Below are positions 28,537 to 38,207 of a stretch of 50,713 nucleotides of DNA, one piece after another. Source of the DNA: Cellulosimicrobium cellulans. GTDB taxonomy: Bacteria > Actinomycetota > Actinomycetes > Actinomycetales > Cellulomonadaceae. Numbering within the stretch: position 1 is the first letter of the stretch; each line of letters starts with the position of its first letter. Location of the stretch: the NCBI RefSeq assembly GCF_001722485.1, contig NZ_LWGL01000006.1, positions 1-50,713 on the forward strand. Reading direction: 5' to 3'. Made by a program: the position numbers and the translations under genes. The notes beneath the pieces were generated by a model. It did not search any database. It was given only the letters and a program-made list of their open reading frames with translations, and was not told where the DNA came from.

Positions 28537-29472
28537 TCAGGCGGGGGGCTCGAGCGGCCCCGCGCCGGGCGACGCCGGACCGGCCGCCTTCACCGCGTGG
28601 CCGCCGAACTGCTGGCGCAGCGCCGCGACGGCCTTCATCGAGGGCGACTGCTCCTGGCGCGAGGCGAAGCGGGCGAACAGCGCGGCCGAGATGACGGGCA
28701 GCGGGACGGCGTTGTCGATCGCCTCGTCGACCGTCCACCGGCCCTCGCCCGAGTCGTCGACCCAGTCGTCGATCTGCGCGAGCTCCGGGTCCTCCTCGAG
28801 CGCGCGCACGAACAGGTCGAGCAGCCACGAGCGCACGACCGTGCCGCGCGTCCACGCCTTCATCGTGCCGTGCACGTCCGTGACGACGTCCTTCGCGGCG
28901 AGCAGCTCGTAGCCCTCCGCGTACGCCTGCATGAGCCCGTACTCGATGCCGTTGTGGACCATCTTCGCGAAGTGGCCCGCACCGACGTCGCCGGCGTGCA
29001 CGAAGCCCTCCTCGCGCGGCCCCTCGGGCCGCAGCGCGTCGAAGACCGGCATGGCGGCGTCGACGAGCTCCTTCGGGCCGCCGACCATGAGGCCGTAGCC
29101 GTTCGCGAGCCCCCACACCCCGCCCGAGACGCCGCAGTCGAGGTAGCCGACGCCCTTCTCGGCCAGCTCTGCCGCCCGGGCCTGGTCCTCGCGGTAGTAG
29201 GAGTTGCCGCCCTCGATGACGACGTCGCCCTCGCCCAGAAGACCGCCCAGCTCGGTGACCACGCCGCGGGTCGGGTCGCCGGCGGGCACCATGACCCAGA
29301 CGATCCGCGGGCCGTCGGTCGGCAGCGCGGCGACGAGGTCGGCGAGCGTCGCGACGTCGGACACCTCCGGGCGCGGGTCGTACCCCGTCACCTCGATGCC
29401 CGCGGCGCGGATCCGCTCGCGCATGTTGTTGCCCATCTTGCCGAGACCGACGAGACCGATGCGGGTGACCAT
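28537..29472 (-). CDS. gnd: 6-phosphogluconate dehydrogenase, short (NAD-type) form
   Basis: The 311-residue protein has the nucleotide-binding start [12 protein letters not shown], the substrate motifs [10 protein letters not shown] and [17 protein letters not shown], and the catalytic-region segment [17 protein letters not shown]. The length of about 310 marks the short decarboxylating class rather than the 470-residue form. It converts 6-phosphogluconate to ribulose 5-phosphate and CO2. ATG follows GGAGGA; an open frame upstream is only a shadow of dnaN. A gnd gene between dnaN and recF is common in Micrococcales and Streptomyces. Confidence 0.95.
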   Translation of the reverse strand: MVTRIGLVGLGKMGNNMRERIRAAGIEVTGYDPRPEVSDVATLADLVAALPTDGPRIVWVMVPAGDPTRGVVTELGGLLGEGDVVIEGGNSYYREDQARAAELAEKGVGYLDCGVSGGVWGLANGYGLMVGGPKELVDAAMPVFDALRPEGPREEGFVHAGDVGAGHFAKMVHNGIEYGLMQAYAEGYELLAAKDVVTDVHGTMKAWTRGTVVRSWLLDLFVRALEEDPELAQIDDWVDDSGEGRWTVDEAIDNAVPLPVISAALFARFASRQEQSPSMKAVAALRQQFGGHAVKAAGPASPGAGPLEPPA

Positions 29473-29542
29473 GCGGAGTCCTCCGGGTGCGTGGATGCGG
29501 TGGGGTGCCGTGGTGACCGGGCGGGCGCGCGCTGGACGCGCG

Positions 29543-30673
29543 TCAGCCGGCGAAGCGGATCGGGACCAGGAGGTAGCGGTAGGCGGACGAGTCCTCGCCG
29601 TCCAGCGACTCCTGACCCGTGAACTCGACCGGCTTGTTCGGGTGCGTGAAGCTGAGGCGCACGAAGTCCGTGCCGAGCGCGCCGAGGCCGTCGAGGAGGA
29701 ACTGCGGGTTGAACGCGACGGAGATCTCCTCACCCACCAGGACCGCCTCGAGCGCCTCCGACGCCTGCGCGTCGTCGCCCTGGCCGGCGTCGAGGACGAC
29801 CTGGCCGTCGGTGAACGACAACCGGATCGGGGTGTTGCGCTCCGCCACGAGCGACACGCGCTTCGCGGCGTCGATGAGGGCCGCGGTGGGGACGACGGCG
29901 TGGATCGGGGTCTCGTCCGGGAAGAGACGGCGCACGGCGGGGTAGTCGCCGTCCACCAGCTGCGACGTCGTATGGCGACCGCCCGCCTCGAAGCCGATGA
30001 GGTCGACGCCCGCACCGGTGCTGAGGCCGACGTTGACGAGGCCCGAGCCGCCGAGCGACTTCGCGACGTCGTTGAGCGTGCGCGCGCGCACGAGCGCGAC
30101 GGCCGAGTAGCTCGGCGTCACGGGCGTCCAGGTGAGCTCGCGCAGCGCGAGGCGGTAGCGGTCGGTCGCGAGCAGCGTGATGCGCTCGCCCTCGATCTCC
30201 ACGCGCACGCCCGTGAGGAGGGGGAGCGTGTCGTCGCGGCTCGCCGCGACGGTGACCTGCGCGACGGCGTGCGTCAGCTCGTCGCCGGAGACCGTGCCCG
30301 TGAGCTCGGGCATCGCGGGGAGGGCCGGGTACTCCTCGACGGGCATGGTCAGGAGCGTGAAGCGGCTCGCGCCGCACGTGACGATGACCTTGTTGCCCTC
30401 GAGCACGACGTCGACGGGCTTGGCGGGCAGCGCGCGGGAGATCTCCGCGAGGAGGCGGCCGGAGACGAGCACCGTGCCGGGCTCGCTGACCTCGGCCGGG
30501 ATCTCCGAGCGCGCGGAGACCTCGTAGTCGAAGCTCGACAGGCCGATCGTGCCGGAGGCGTCGGCCTCGAGCCGGACGCCGGCGAGGACGGGAGCCGGGG
30601 GCCGGGTCGGCAGGGTCCGCGCCGTCCAGGTCACCGCGTCGGCCAGGACATCACGCTCAACCCGGAACTTCAT
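29543..30673 (-). CDS. dnaN: DNA polymerase III beta sliding clamp
   Basis: The 376-residue protein has the three-domain clamp fold pattern, starting MKFRVERDVLADAVTWTART and ending YLLVPIRF. It includes the conserved GGSGLVNVGL, EFTGQESLDGEDSSAYRYL and domain-joining segments. It forms a ring that tethers polymerase III to DNA. It is the first gene leftward from oriC. Confidence 0.98.
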   Translation of the reverse strand: MKFRVERDVLADAVTWTARTLPTRPPAPVLAGVRLEADASGTIGLSSFDYEVSARSEIPAEVSEPGTVLVSGRLLAEISRALPAKPVDVVLEGNKVIVTCGASRFTLLTMPVEEYPALPAMPELTGTVSGDELTHAVAQVTVAASRDDTLPLLTGVRVEIEGERITLLATDRYRLALRELTWTPVTPSYSAVALVRARTLNDVAKSLGGSGLVNVGLSTGAGVDLIGFEAGGRHTTSQLVDGDYPAVRRLFPDETPIHAVVPTAALIDAAKRVSLVAERNTPIRLSFTDGQVVLDAGQGDDAQASEALEAVLVGEEISVAFNPQFLLDGLGALGTDFVRLSFTHPNKPVEFTGQESLDGEDSSAYRYLLVPIRFAG

Positions 30674-31588
30674 CCCACACCCTCTCGTCCCTGCGTCCAG
30701 GATCGGACTCGATCTTCACATGTCCCGGACGTCCGTGCTGCTCGTGACCGTCGGGGCGTCCCGCCGCGCTCCGCGTCCCGGCCCGCACGGGCGTCGAGGT
30801 CCGACCTCGGTGCGGTGGCGCGTCACGGCGCGAGCAGCAGCGGCCACGGTGCACGTCATCTCGTGCATGAACCCTACGCGAGGAGCAGCATCGGAGGCAC
30901 CAGTCCTCCCCGGGAGGACGCAGGGTGTGTCGCTCGACCGGCCGAGGCCTGATGAAGGCGTGTGGAATCTCCCCTTGAAGAACACCTTCGTCATCGTCAT
31001 CGGTGTTGTGGGAACCGGGGAAATCGTGCGTCGCCGCAGGTCAGCGGCAATTTCTGGGTGTGGACGAGGTGGTGGTCGGGATGTGGGTAAGTCGCGCGGC
31101 CTGTGGGCGGAGCGTTCGTCCCCACACGGCGTCCACCGACGCGAGGGTGCGTGTCCACATCGAAGGGCCCGTCGTCCACAGTTATCCACAGAGCCGTGCA
31201 CAAGTGTGTACATGTGGCCCGACCGTCGTTGTCCCACGCCGCGAACCGTCCACATGCAGGTCGTGGACGACGGCGCGTGCCGACGCGTCCCGACCGATGC
31301 GGCGCGGGGTCGTTCGACACGACCGCCGCATGATCCCGGGAGTCTCGTTGCCCACAGCAACCCTGTGGATGGCTGTGGACAACTCGGCCCACACCATGTG
31401 CACGGCCGGAGGGTGGCGTGGCAGGGCGGCAGGGGAGAGGCGCCGGTCGTCGTGGTCCGGTGCTGGCGCCGCGAGGTGCGCGAGGGTGCGGGACGACGGC
31501 ATGCTGCCGTCCGGGTGCGACGGCGCGCGGTACGGGACGTCACCGGCGTCGTCCGTGGTGATGACGGGCCGGCACCACGGGGCGGAGG
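30674..31588. other. oriC: probable replication origin oriC
   Basis: The 915-base dnaA-dnaN spacer, the usual place of actinobacterial origins, holds no convincing gene; long frames in it are Arg-rich shadows. It contains a cluster of DnaA boxes at 31059-31382, including a perfect TTATCCACA. The stretch around 30961-31055 (ccccttgaag, ggaaatcg, caatttctg) is relatively AT-rich and could be the unwinding element. Confidence 0.9.
31059..31382. promoter_or_regulatory. DnaA box cluster in oriC
   Basis: Boxes on the plus strand: GTGTCCACA (31151-31159), TCGTCCACA (31172-31180), TTATCCACA (31182-31190) and CCGTCCACA (31246-31254). Boxes on the minus strand: TCGTCCACA (31059-31067), TCGTCCACG (31262-31270), CCATCCACA (31364-31372) and TTGTCCACA (31374-31382). 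The strongest two sets are 31172-31190 and 31364-31382, each a pair of adjacent boxes. Confidence 0.85.
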
Positions 31589-33007
31589 TCAGCCCCGGTG
31601 CTGCTGCTTGATGCGGCTCGTGAGCTCGGTGACCTGGTTGTAGGTCGACCGACGCTCGGCCATCTGCTCGGTGATCTTGCGGTTCGCGTGCATGACTGTG
31701 GTGTGGTCACGCCCGCCGAACTGCTGCCCGATCTTCGGGAGCGAGAGGTCCGTGAGCTCACGGCACAGGTACATGGCGATCTGGCGGGCCGTGACGAGCA
31801 CGCGCGAGCGCGAGCCACCGCACAGGTCCTCGATCGTCAGGCCGAAGTAGGCGGCGGTCTGCGCGATGATCGCGGCCGGCGTGATCTCCGCCGAGTCCTC
31901 GTCGGTGATGAGGTCCTTGAGGACGATCTCGGCGAGGGGCAGGTCGACCTGCTGCCGGTTGAGGTTCGCGAACGCGGTGACCCGGATGAGCGCGCCCTCG
32001 AGCTCACGGATGTTCGTCGAGATCCGGGAGCCGATGTACGACAGGACGTCGTCCGGCGCGTTCAGACGCTCGCTGCTGGCCTTCTTGCGGAGGATCGCGA
32101 TGCGCGTCTCGAGGTCCGGCGGCTGCACGTCGGTGATGAGGCCCCACTCGAAGCGCGAGCGCAGCCGGTCCTCGAAACCGTTGAGCTGCTTCGGCGGCAG
32201 GTCGGACGTGATGACGACCTGCTTGTTCGCGTTGTGGAGCGCGTTGAACGTGTGGAAGAACTCCTCCATCGTCTGTTCCTTGCCCTGCAGGAACTGGATG
32301 TCGTCGATGAGGAGCACGTCGACGTCACGGTAGCGGCGCTGGAACGCCCCGGCCTTGCCCTCACCGATGGAGTTGATGAAGTCGTTCGTGAACTCCTCGG
32401 AGTTCACGTAGCGCACGCGCACGTTGGGGTACAGGTTGTGCGCGTAGTGCCCGATCGCGTGCAGCAGGTGGGTCTTGCCGAGCCCGGAGTCGCCGTAGAT
32501 GAACAGCGGGTTGTACGCCTTCGCGGGCGCCTCCGCGACGGCGACGGCCGCCGCGTGGGCGAAGCGGTTGGACGAGCCGATGACGAACGTCTCGAAGACG
32601 TACTTCGGGTTGAGGCGGCTCGGCTCGGCCTGCGGGCGCGGCGGGGGCGGGGGCGGCAGGTCCGGGAGGTCGTCGTCCGGGTCGACGTAGGGCCGTTCGA
32701 CCGCGGGCCGCGCGGCGGGTGCCGAGACGGGCTCCGAGCTGAGCTCCGGGTCGACGGTGATGCCGAAGCGCACGTCACGCCCCAGGCACGAGGACATGGC
32801 CGTGACGAGCTCGTCCCGGACCCGCGTCTCGAGATACGTGCGCGTCTGCTCGTGCGGGACCGCGATGAAGACCGTGTCGTCCAGGATCGCGAGCGGCTTG
32901 GCGAGCCGGATGAAGGCGATCTGGCGCGGGGTGATGTCCGGGCTCGCCTCGAGGATGCTCAGCGTCTGTGCCCAGACGTCGCCGATGTTCTCGTCCGGGT
33001 TCGGCAC
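31589..33007 (-). CDS. dnaA: DnaA replication initiator
   Basis: The 472-residue protein has domain I (about 1-85), a Pro-rich domain II ([14 protein letters not shown]), the AAA+ domain with Walker [11 protein letters not shown] (Lys178) and Walker [10 protein letters not shown] (Asp235-236), and the C-terminal DNA-binding helix-turn-helix with the signature [15 protein letters not shown]. It binds DnaA boxes and opens oriC. I chose GTG at 33007, which gives the family start [15 protein letters not shown] and has GAGGA upstream; the longer open frame overlaps the promoter and DnaA boxes. Confidence 0.98.
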   Translation of the reverse strand: MPNPDENIGDVWAQTLSILEASPDITPRQIAFIRLAKPLAILDDTVFIAVPHEQTRTYLETRVRDELVTAMSSCLGRDVRFGITVDPELSSEPVSAPAARPAVERPYVDPDDDLPDLPPPPPPRPQAEPSRLNPKYVFETFVIGSSNRFAHAAAVAVAEAPAKAYNPLFIYGDSGLGKTHLLHAIGHYAHNLYPNVRVRYVNSEEFTNDFINSIGEGKAGAFQRRYRDVDVLLIDDIQFLQGKEQTMEEFFHTFNALHNANKQVVITSDLPPKQLNGFEDRLRSRFEWGLITDVQPPDLETRIAILRKKASSERLNAPDDVLSYIGSRISTNIRELEGALIRVTAFANLNRQQVDLPLAEIVLKDLITDEDSAEITPAAIIAQTAAYFGLTIEDLCGGSRSRVLVTARQIAMYLCRELTDLSLPKIGQQFGGRDHTTVMHANRKITEQMAERRSTYNQVTELTSRIKQQHRG

Positions 33008-33145
33008 GGGTGGGTCCTCACGGGCTCGTGGGTGTGCGTCGGCCGTGCGTCCGCGGGTCGGGCGACGGATCGGCACGACGGGCGGCGCGGAGCGACGTGG
33101 TGTCAGGATGGCGGTGGTGCACGGACGATCGTGCCACGGATCCAC

Positions 33146-33166
33146 TCGTCCACATAGTTGTCCACA
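33146..33166 (+). promoter_or_regulatory. two DnaA boxes in the dnaA leader
   Basis: TCGTCCACA (33146-33154) and TTGTCCACA (33158-33166) are three bases apart. They lie just downstream of the proposed dnaA -10, where bound DnaA would block its own transcription. Confidence 0.7.
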
Positions 33167-33175
33167 GGCTGTGCG

Positions 33176-33205
33176 TAGCTACCGCACGGGAGCGCACCGG
33201 GTCAA
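33176..33205 (-). promoter_or_regulatory. proposed dnaA promoter
   Basis: On the minus strand TTGACC (33200-33205), an 18-base spacer and TAGCTA (33176-33181) form a sigma-70-like promoter about 170 bases before the dnaA GTG. The -10 is weak at its last base. Confidence 0.45.
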
Positions 33206-33220
33206 GCTCGCGACCCGGGT

Positions 33221-33250
33221 TTGACCGTACGCGTCTCGGCAGCGTAACGT
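33221..33250 (+). promoter_or_regulatory. proposed rpmH-rnpA promoter
   Basis: TTGACC (33221-33226), an 18-base spacer and TAACGT (33245-33250) suit a housekeeping promoter for the rightward rpmH run, leaving a leader of about 240 bases. It stands back to back with the proposed dnaA promoter; the two -35 elements are 15 bases apart. The rest of the 33251-33493 stretch holds no gene that I can see. Confidence 0.45.
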
Positions 33251-33493
33251 CAGACAGCCTTTCCAGGTGCTCTTGGCGCGCCCACACGAGGGACGTCGAC
33301 GACATGCCGTCGCCGGACGACTCGACCGTGAGACGAGCGCCCGCCGCGTGCGTCGTGGCGATCGAGCTGGACGGCCAGGGGCGGGAGACCGCCCGTGCAG
33401 CAGTACCGAACCATCGGCAGGGTCCACCGGAGCCTGTCACTGCATCGTCGAGGACACTGACGGTGTACCTCCCCGACGTTCTTGGAGTACCTC

Positions 33494-33631
33494 GTGAGCA
33501 AGCGGACCTTCCAGCCGAACAACCGGCGCCGTGCGAAGACCCACGGCTTCCGGCTGCGCATGCGGACCCGTGCCGGCCGCGCCATCCTGGCTGCTCGCCG
33601 CCGCAAGGGCCGCACCGAGCTCTCTGCCTGA
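33494..33631 (+). CDS. rpmH: 50S ribosomal protein L34
   Basis: The 45-residue, strongly basic protein reads [20 protein letters not shown] and continues with the family pattern [19 protein letters not shown]. This is the complete L34 sequence plan and length. It is part of the large ribosomal subunit near the exit tunnel. GTG start with TTGGAG upstream; six bases separate it from rnpA. The order rpmH-rnpA-yidD-yidC is conserved next to dnaA. Confidence 0.98.
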   Translation: MSKRTFQPNNRRRAKTHGFRLRMRTRAGRAILAARRRKGRTELSA

Positions 33632-33637
33632 TCGCAC

Positions 33638-34006
33638 GTGCTCCCCGCGGCGCACCGACTGCGCCGTTCCGTGGATTTCGAGCGGGCGGTGCGTCGCGGC
33701 GTGCGCGCCGGCAGGTCGACCGTGGTGGTCCATCTCGCTGAGGATTCTCAGGGAGACGGAGCACCACAGGTCGGCTTTGTCGTATCCAAGGCCGTGGGGA
33801 ACGCCGTGCACCGCAACCTCGTGAAGCGCCGCCTGCGTGCCGCGACCGCGCCGCAGCTCGAGCGTCTTCCTGCGCACAGCCGGGCGGTCGTCCGTGCCCT
33901 GCCGGGGTCCGCCGACGCGACGTACGCCGAGCTGAGCCGCGACCTCGTCCGCGGTCTCGAGCGTGCGGTGGCGCGTCTGCGCGAGCGCGAGAACGTCCGC
34001 CCATGA
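33638..34006 (+). CDS. rnpA: ribonuclease P protein component
   Basis: The 122-residue basic protein has the RnpA signature [16 protein letters not shown] (about 53-68) and the start [14 protein letters not shown]. It binds the RNase P RNA and helps mature tRNA 5' ends. GTG start. The stop overlaps the yidD ATG by four bases. Confidence 0.96.
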   Translation: MLPAAHRLRRSVDFERAVRRGVRAGRSTVVVHLAEDSQGDGAPQVGFVVSKAVGNAVHRNLVKRRLRAATAPQLERLPAHSRAVVRALPGSADATYAELSRDLVRGLERAVARLRERENVRP

Positions 34007-34380
34007 CGGCGCCCCAGGCCGTCGACACGGCGGTCCGCGACCAGCCGTCGCCGCCGTCGGACCCGACCAGCGAGACGGACGAGCGTCACACCGGCGCCGC
34101 GGGCCACGCGCGCCGTGTGCTCGACGTCATCCGCCGGGTGCCGGCGTTGACGCTGATCGGCATGCTGCGGGCCTACCAGGCCGTGATCTCGCCGATGACG
34201 GGACCGACCTGCAAGTACTACCCGTCCTGCTCCCACTACGCCCTGACCGCTGTGCAGCGGCATGGTGCCCTGCGGGGCACCGGGCTCGCCCTCTGGAGAC
34301 TGCTCCGGTGCAACCCCTGGAGCCTCGGCGGGGTCGACGACGTCCCGCCGGCACGAGACGCGCACACGCACCAGTCCTGA
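34003..34380 (+). CDS. yidD: YidD membrane protein insertion efficiency factor
   Basis: The 125-residue protein has the YidD core (about 45-115): [20 protein letters not shown] with the conserved Cys pair in [12 protein letters not shown], and [17 protein letters not shown]. The N-terminal 40 residues are a hydrophilic extension. It is a small amphipathic membrane-associated helper of YidC. ATG overlaps the rnpA stop. Confidence 0.95.
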   Translation: MTAPQAVDTAVRDQPSPPSDPTSETDERHTGAAGHARRVLDVIRRVPALTLIGMLRAYQAVISPMTGPTCKYYPSCSHYALTAVQRHGALRGTGLALWRLLRCNPWSLGGVDDVPPARDAHTHQS

Positions 34381-34434
34381 GCCCCGCCGAGGGCGATTCA
34401 CGAGCTTTGTCAGAAGGTTAGGGAGCAGTCACCG

Positions 34435-35505
34435 ATGGACTTCTTCGCGTTCCTCGCCCCCATCGAGTGGGCCGTCGCGTGGATCATGTACCTGTGTCAC
34501 CAGGGCCTGACGTACCTGGGCTTCTCCGACGGACCGGGCCCGGCGTGGGTCCTGTCGATCGTCGGCCTGGTGATCATCATCCGGATCCTGCTCATCCCGC
34601 TCTTCTTCAAGCAGATCAAGGCGTCGCGCGGGATGCAGATGCTGCAGCCCGAGATGCAGGCGATCCAGAAGAAGTACAAGGGGAAGACCGACCCGGCGTC
34701 CCGCGAGGCCATGAGCCGCGAGACGATGGAGCTCTACCGCAAGCACGGCACGAACCCGTTCGCCTCGTGCCTGCCGATCCTCTTGCAGTCCCCGATCTTC
34801 TTCGCGCTGTTCCGAGTGCTCAACGGCCTCGTGCCGATCTCCGAAGGTCGGGACGACGCGATCGGGCCGATCGACGCGTCGGTGGCCTCGGACATTGAGA
34901 GCTCCACCGTCTTCGGGGCCCAGCTCTCGGACATCTTCCTGCGGACCGACGACCTCCAGACGCGGATCGTCATCGCGGTCCTCATCATCGCGATGTGCGC
35001 CACGACGTTCTTCACGCAGCGCCAGCTGACGATGAAGAACATGCCGAAGGCCGCGCTCGAGGGCCCGATGGCCCAGACGCAGAAGATGATGCTGTACCTG
35101 TTCCCCTTCATCTTCGCGGTGTCGGGCGTGAACTTCCCGGTGGGTGTCCTCGTCTACTGGACGACGACGAACCTCTGGTCGATGGGCCAGCAGTTCTACA
35201 CGATCCGACGGATGCCGGCCCCCGGCTCGGAGGCGGAACGCCTCCTCAAGGAGCGCCAGGCCCGGAAGAAGGCCGCCAAGGGCATCGTCGAGGAGACGAC
35301 CACGCCCGTGATCGAGCAGCCCCGCGGACAGCGTCAGCAGCCCAAGCGCAAGGACCGGCAGAAGGGTGCGCGACCTCAGCAGGGGAACGGTGGCACGTCC
35401 GCCGCCAACCGGCAGGGCAAGCCCGTCGAGGACGCACCGGTGGAGGAAGCACCGAGCGACTCACCGTCGACCGGCACGTCGAAGAAGCCGAAGAAGAAGC
35501 CGTAG
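34435..35505 (+). CDS. yidC: YidC membrane protein insertase
   Basis: The 356-residue protein has five membrane helices and the conserved cytoplasmic loop KQIKASRGMQMLQPEMQAIQ. The helix after SCLPILLQSPIFFALFRVLN and the segment FPVGVLVYWTTTNLWSMGQQ are typical. It inserts membrane proteins alone or with SecYEG. The C-terminal 80 residues are Lys/Gln/Pro-rich and end SKKPKKKP, a basic tail that could contact ribosomes. GGGAG precedes the ATG. Confidence 0.97.
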   Translation: MDFFAFLAPIEWAVAWIMYLCHQGLTYLGFSDGPGPAWVLSIVGLVIIIRILLIPLFFKQIKASRGMQMLQPEMQAIQKKYKGKTDPASREAMSRETMELYRKHGTNPFASCLPILLQSPIFFALFRVLNGLVPISEGRDDAIGPIDASVASDIESSTVFGAQLSDIFLRTDDLQTRIVIAVLIIAMCATTFFTQRQLTMKNMPKAALEGPMAQTQKMMLYLFPFIFAVSGVNFPVGVLVYWTTTNLWSMGQQFYTIRRMPAPGSEAERLLKERQARKKAAKGIVEETTTPVIEQPRGQRQQPKRKDRQKGARPQQGNGGTSAANRQGKPVEDAPVEEAPSDSPSTGTSKKPKKKP

Positions 35506-35547
35506 TCACCGCGCTCGCGCGCCCCTGCCGTCCAGAGGAGCACCTGC

Positions 35548-36069
35548 ATGCCGTCCACCGAGATCCCCCTGCCTGACGAGACGGAGTCCGTCGACGCTGC
35601 CACCGGCCGCCTCGAGGAGGAAGGCGAGATCGCCGCTGACTACCTCGAGGAGCTGCTCGACATCGCCGACCTCGACGGCGACATCGACATCGACGTGGAG
35701 CACGACCGTGCCGCGGTCGAGATCGTCGCCGAGGACGACGGCGCGCTGGACGCGCTCGTCGGCGAGGACGGCGAGGTGCTCGAGGCGCTCCAGGAGCTCA
35801 CCCGGCTCGCCGTCCAGGCGCGCACCGGCGAGCGCAGCCGCCTGATGCTCGACGTCGCGGGCTTCCGTGCCCGTCGCAAGCGGGAACTGACCGCGCTGGC
35901 CGAGGAGTCCATCGCCCGCGCGCGTGCGGAGCAGTCGAAGATCGCGCTCGAGCCGCTCAACGCGTTCGAGCGCAAGGTGGTGCACGACGTCGTCGCGGCC
36001 GCAGGCCTGCGCAGCGACTCGGAGGGCGTGGAGCCGAACCGCCACGTGGTGATCTACCCCGACGCCTGA
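35548..36069 (+). CDS. khpB: Jag/KhpB RNA-binding protein (KH and R3H domains)
   Basis: The 173-residue protein has an acidic N-terminus, a KH domain with the variant GxxG loop GEDGEVLEALQEL (about 70-85) and an R3H domain at the end (LNAFERKVVHDVV, then RHVVIYPDA). The N-terminal Jag-N domain of Firmicutes is lacking. KhpB binds RNA and is linked to cell elongation in other bacteria. AGAGGAGC lies before the ATG. It ends the yidC run; a hairpin carrying a parS site follows. Confidence 0.94.
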   Translation: MPSTEIPLPDETESVDAATGRLEEEGEIAADYLEELLDIADLDGDIDIDVEHDRAAVEIVAEDDGALDALVGEDGEVLEALQELTRLAVQARTGERSRLMLDVAGFRARRKRELTALAEESIARARAEQSKIALEPLNAFERKVVHDVVAAAGLRSDSEGVEPNRHVVIYPDA

Positions 36070-36092
36070 GGCGCTCCGGCAGCACCCACCAG

Positions 36093-36134
36093 CGCCCCGT
36101 GTTTCACGTGAAACGTCGCGTGAGGCACGGGGCG
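36093..36134 (+). terminator. hairpin after khpB with a parS site in its loop
   Basis: A perfect 9-bp stem (36093-36101, cgccccgtg, with 36126-36134) encloses 24 bases that contain almost all of the parS site at 36101-36114. It lies 23 bases after the khpB stop, so it may be the terminator for the operon. Confidence 0.6.
36101..36114. promoter_or_regulatory. parS site 1
   Basis: GTTTCACGTGAAAC, the exact ParB-binding palindrome, lies between khpB and rsmG. Confidence 0.95.
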
Positions 36135-36256
36135 TCGTCGTGTCGCGCGGACGTCTCCTTCCGTGGAGAGCCGGTGCGAAAGATGAACGACGGAACAGGG
36201 CGGACGCTGCGGCGTGACACGATAGGCCCGTTTCGACGGAGAGAGAAGGACGAACA

Positions 36257-36922
36257 ATGAGCCCCGACACCGGGAACCCGGATGCGCCTCAGTCGCTCGA
36301 CACGGATGCGGTGGCGGCGTACTTCGGCGACGCGTATCCGAAAGTCGAGGCCTTCGCGGAACGACTTCGCGTCGAAGGCGAGCTCCGGGGGCTCATCGGT
36401 CCGCGGGAGGTCGATCGCATCTGGGACCGGCATATCCTCAACTCCGCCGCTGTCGTCCCGTTTCTGCCGACGTCAGGCCTCATCGCTGACGTCGGATCGG
36501 GTGCTGGGCTGCCGGGAATCGTCGTCGCAGCGATGCGTCCGGACGCGAGCCTGTATCTCATCGAACCGATGGAGCGGCGGTGTGCGTGGCTCACGGAGAT
36601 CGCGACAAATCTCGCCCTTCCAAACGTCGAGGTGAAGCGCGGCCGTGCGGAGGAGTATCACGGTGCGTTCGAGTGCGATGCGGTGACTTCGCGGGCAGTC
36701 GCCGCGCTCGACAAGCTGGCGCGCATCTCGCTCCCGTTGGTGCGGCCGGGCGGCGCGATGGTCGTCCTGAAGGGGAGGAACGTCGCGAAGGAGGTCGATC
36801 CTGCGCGCAAGGTGGTGCGCAAGCTCAAGGGTGCGGAGCCCGAGATTCTCGACGCGTCGACGGTTCCCGGTGTGGAGAGCACCACGGTCGTGCGGATCGT
36901 ACGGCAGACTGGAGCACGCTGA
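36257..36922 (+). CDS. rsmG: RsmG 16S rRNA (guanine-N7) methyltransferase
   Basis: The 221-residue protein is a Rossmann-fold methyltransferase with the SAM-binding motif ADVGSGAGLPGIV and the family segments RIWDRHILNSAAV, EPMERRCAWL, SRAVAALDKLARIS and VVLKGRN. It makes m7G at position 527 of 16S rRNA; loss gives low-level streptomycin resistance in other species. ATG follows GGAGAGAGAAGG. It starts the rsmG-parA-parB group. Confidence 0.96.
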   Translation: MSPDTGNPDAPQSLDTDAVAAYFGDAYPKVEAFAERLRVEGELRGLIGPREVDRIWDRHILNSAAVVPFLPTSGLIADVGSGAGLPGIVVAAMRPDASLYLIEPMERRCAWLTEIATNLALPNVEVKRGRAEEYHGAFECDAVTSRAVAALDKLARISLPLVRPGGAMVVLKGRNVAKEVDPARKVVRKLKGAEPEILDASTVPGVESTTVVRIVRQTGAR

Positions 36923-37004
36923 TCGCGGTCGCCCCGCGATGCGCACCCGACCACCAGGGTGTGTCGTGGCTCAAGCGGGTCGGAGAGTCGAGAGGAAGAG
37001 ACGC

Positions 37005-38207
37005 GTGACGGACAGCACCCATGGGGGCAGCGGGGACACGACGCGCTGGGACGGGACGGCGGCGCGGCCAGACGGGACGATGCCCGACAGTGAGGACGAC
37101 CGTCGCGCAGCGCTGATGGCAAGCCTTCCTGAGACGGACGAGTCGACGCCGCTTGCCGCGCAGCTGGCGGTCGACGCGCGCCGCCGCATCGACCTGCAAG
37201 GCCGCAAGTTCGAGCGCCCGCCGTCGACTCGCATCATCACGGTGGCGAACCAAAAGGGCGGCGTTGGCAAGACGACCACCACCGTGAATCTCGCGGCAGG
37301 GCTGGCCCTCTCCGGGCTTAACGTCCTCGTCATCGACAACGACCCGCAGGGCAACGCGTCTACGGCGCTCGGAGTGGAGCACCGTGCGGGCACGCCGTCG
37401 GTGTACGAGGTGCTTGTCGAGGGAGATCCTCTGAGCAGCGCTGTCCAGCAGTGCCCCGAGATCCCGACGCTGTGGTGCGTGCCGGCGACGATTGACCTTT
37501 CCGGCGCGGAGATCGAGCTCGTGTCGATGGTTTCACGTGAAACACGGCTTCGGCGGGCCCTGGATGACTATCTCGAGGAGCGGGTCAGGAACGGCGAGCC
37601 TCGAATCGACTACGTGCTCGTCGACTGCCCGCCGAGTCTCGGGTTGCTGACGATCAACGCCTTCGTCGTCGGGCGTGAGGTGCTCATCCCCATTCAGTGC
37701 GAGTACTACGCGCTCGAGGGACTGAGCCAGTTGCTCAAGACGATCGAGCTGATCCGCGCTCACTTAAACCCCAGCCTTCACGTGTCGACGATCCTGTTGA
37801 CGATGTACGACGGGCGGACGAACCTCGCACAGCAGGTGGCGTCGGAGGTCCGTGAGCATTTCCCGGACCAGACGTTGAGGACGACGGTGCCGCGCTCGGT
37901 GCGAATCTCAGAGGCGCCCAGCCACGGCCAGACCGTCATGACCTATGACGGTGGCTCGACCGGAGCGTTGGCGTACCTGGAAGCGGCACGTGAGCTCACT
38001 CAGCGGGGCGCGCAGGGAGGTCCGCCCGGACCGCCACTCCTCGCCGTATCGACGGCGCCGGGCGTGGCGTCGGACGAGGCGAGGTCGCGGTCAGGTGATG
38101 TCCTCAGCGATGAGCACGCCGTCCAGAACCGCGCCGAGGCGCATAGGGATCACGAGTTGGCCGGGTCCATCGGAGGAACGGCCGTCCACCTTGAGGAGCA
38201 GCGATGA
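37005..38207 (+). CDS. parA: ParA chromosome-partition ATPase
   Basis: The 400-residue protein has the deviant Walker [11 protein letters not shown] (Lys84 and Lys89), switch [10 protein letters not shown] and Walker [15 protein letters not shown]. It binds DNA non-specifically and moves ParB-parS complexes apart. Both ends are extended: about 75 residues precede the ATPase core and about 65 follow the usual family end ([10 protein letters not shown]), the latter Pro/Ser/Glu-rich. GTG at 37005 has AGAGGAAGAG upstream; the frame stays open earlier but overlaps rsmG. A parS site lies inside the gene and encodes VSRET. The stop overlaps parB by four bases. Confidence 0.96.
   Translation: MTDSTHGGSGDTTRWDGTAARPDGTMPDSEDDRRAALMASLPETDESTPLAAQLAVDARRRIDLQGRKFERPPSTRIITVANQKGGVGKTTTTVNLAAGLALSGLNVLVIDNDPQGNASTALGVEHRAGTPSVYEVLVEGDPLSSAVQQCPEIPTLWCVPATIDLSGAEIELVSMVSRETRLRRALDDYLEERVRNGEPRIDYVLVDCPPSLGLLTINAFVVGREVLIPIQCEYYALEGLSQLLKTIELIRAHLNPSLHVSTILLTMYDGRTNLAQQVASEVREHFPDQTLRTTVPRSVRISEAPSHGQTVMTYDGGSTGALAYLEAARELTQRGAQGGPPGPPLLAVSTAPGVASDEARSRSGDVLSDEHAVQNRAEAHRDHELAGSIGGTAVHLEEQR
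37530..37543. promoter_or_regulatory. parS site 2 (inside parA)
   Basis: Exact GTTTCACGTGAAAC; in the parA frame it encodes Val-Ser-Arg-Glu-Thr. Confidence 0.95.

Noticed and set aside
30549-31643. Long frames across the dnaA-dnaN spacer
   Set aside because: They run through the DnaA boxes, are Arg-rich and have no domain; the region is best read as oriC.
33008-33145. Longer DnaA start at 33145
   Set aside because: The extra 46 residues have no similarity to DnaA domain I; the GTG at 33007 has a ribosome site and gives the family start.
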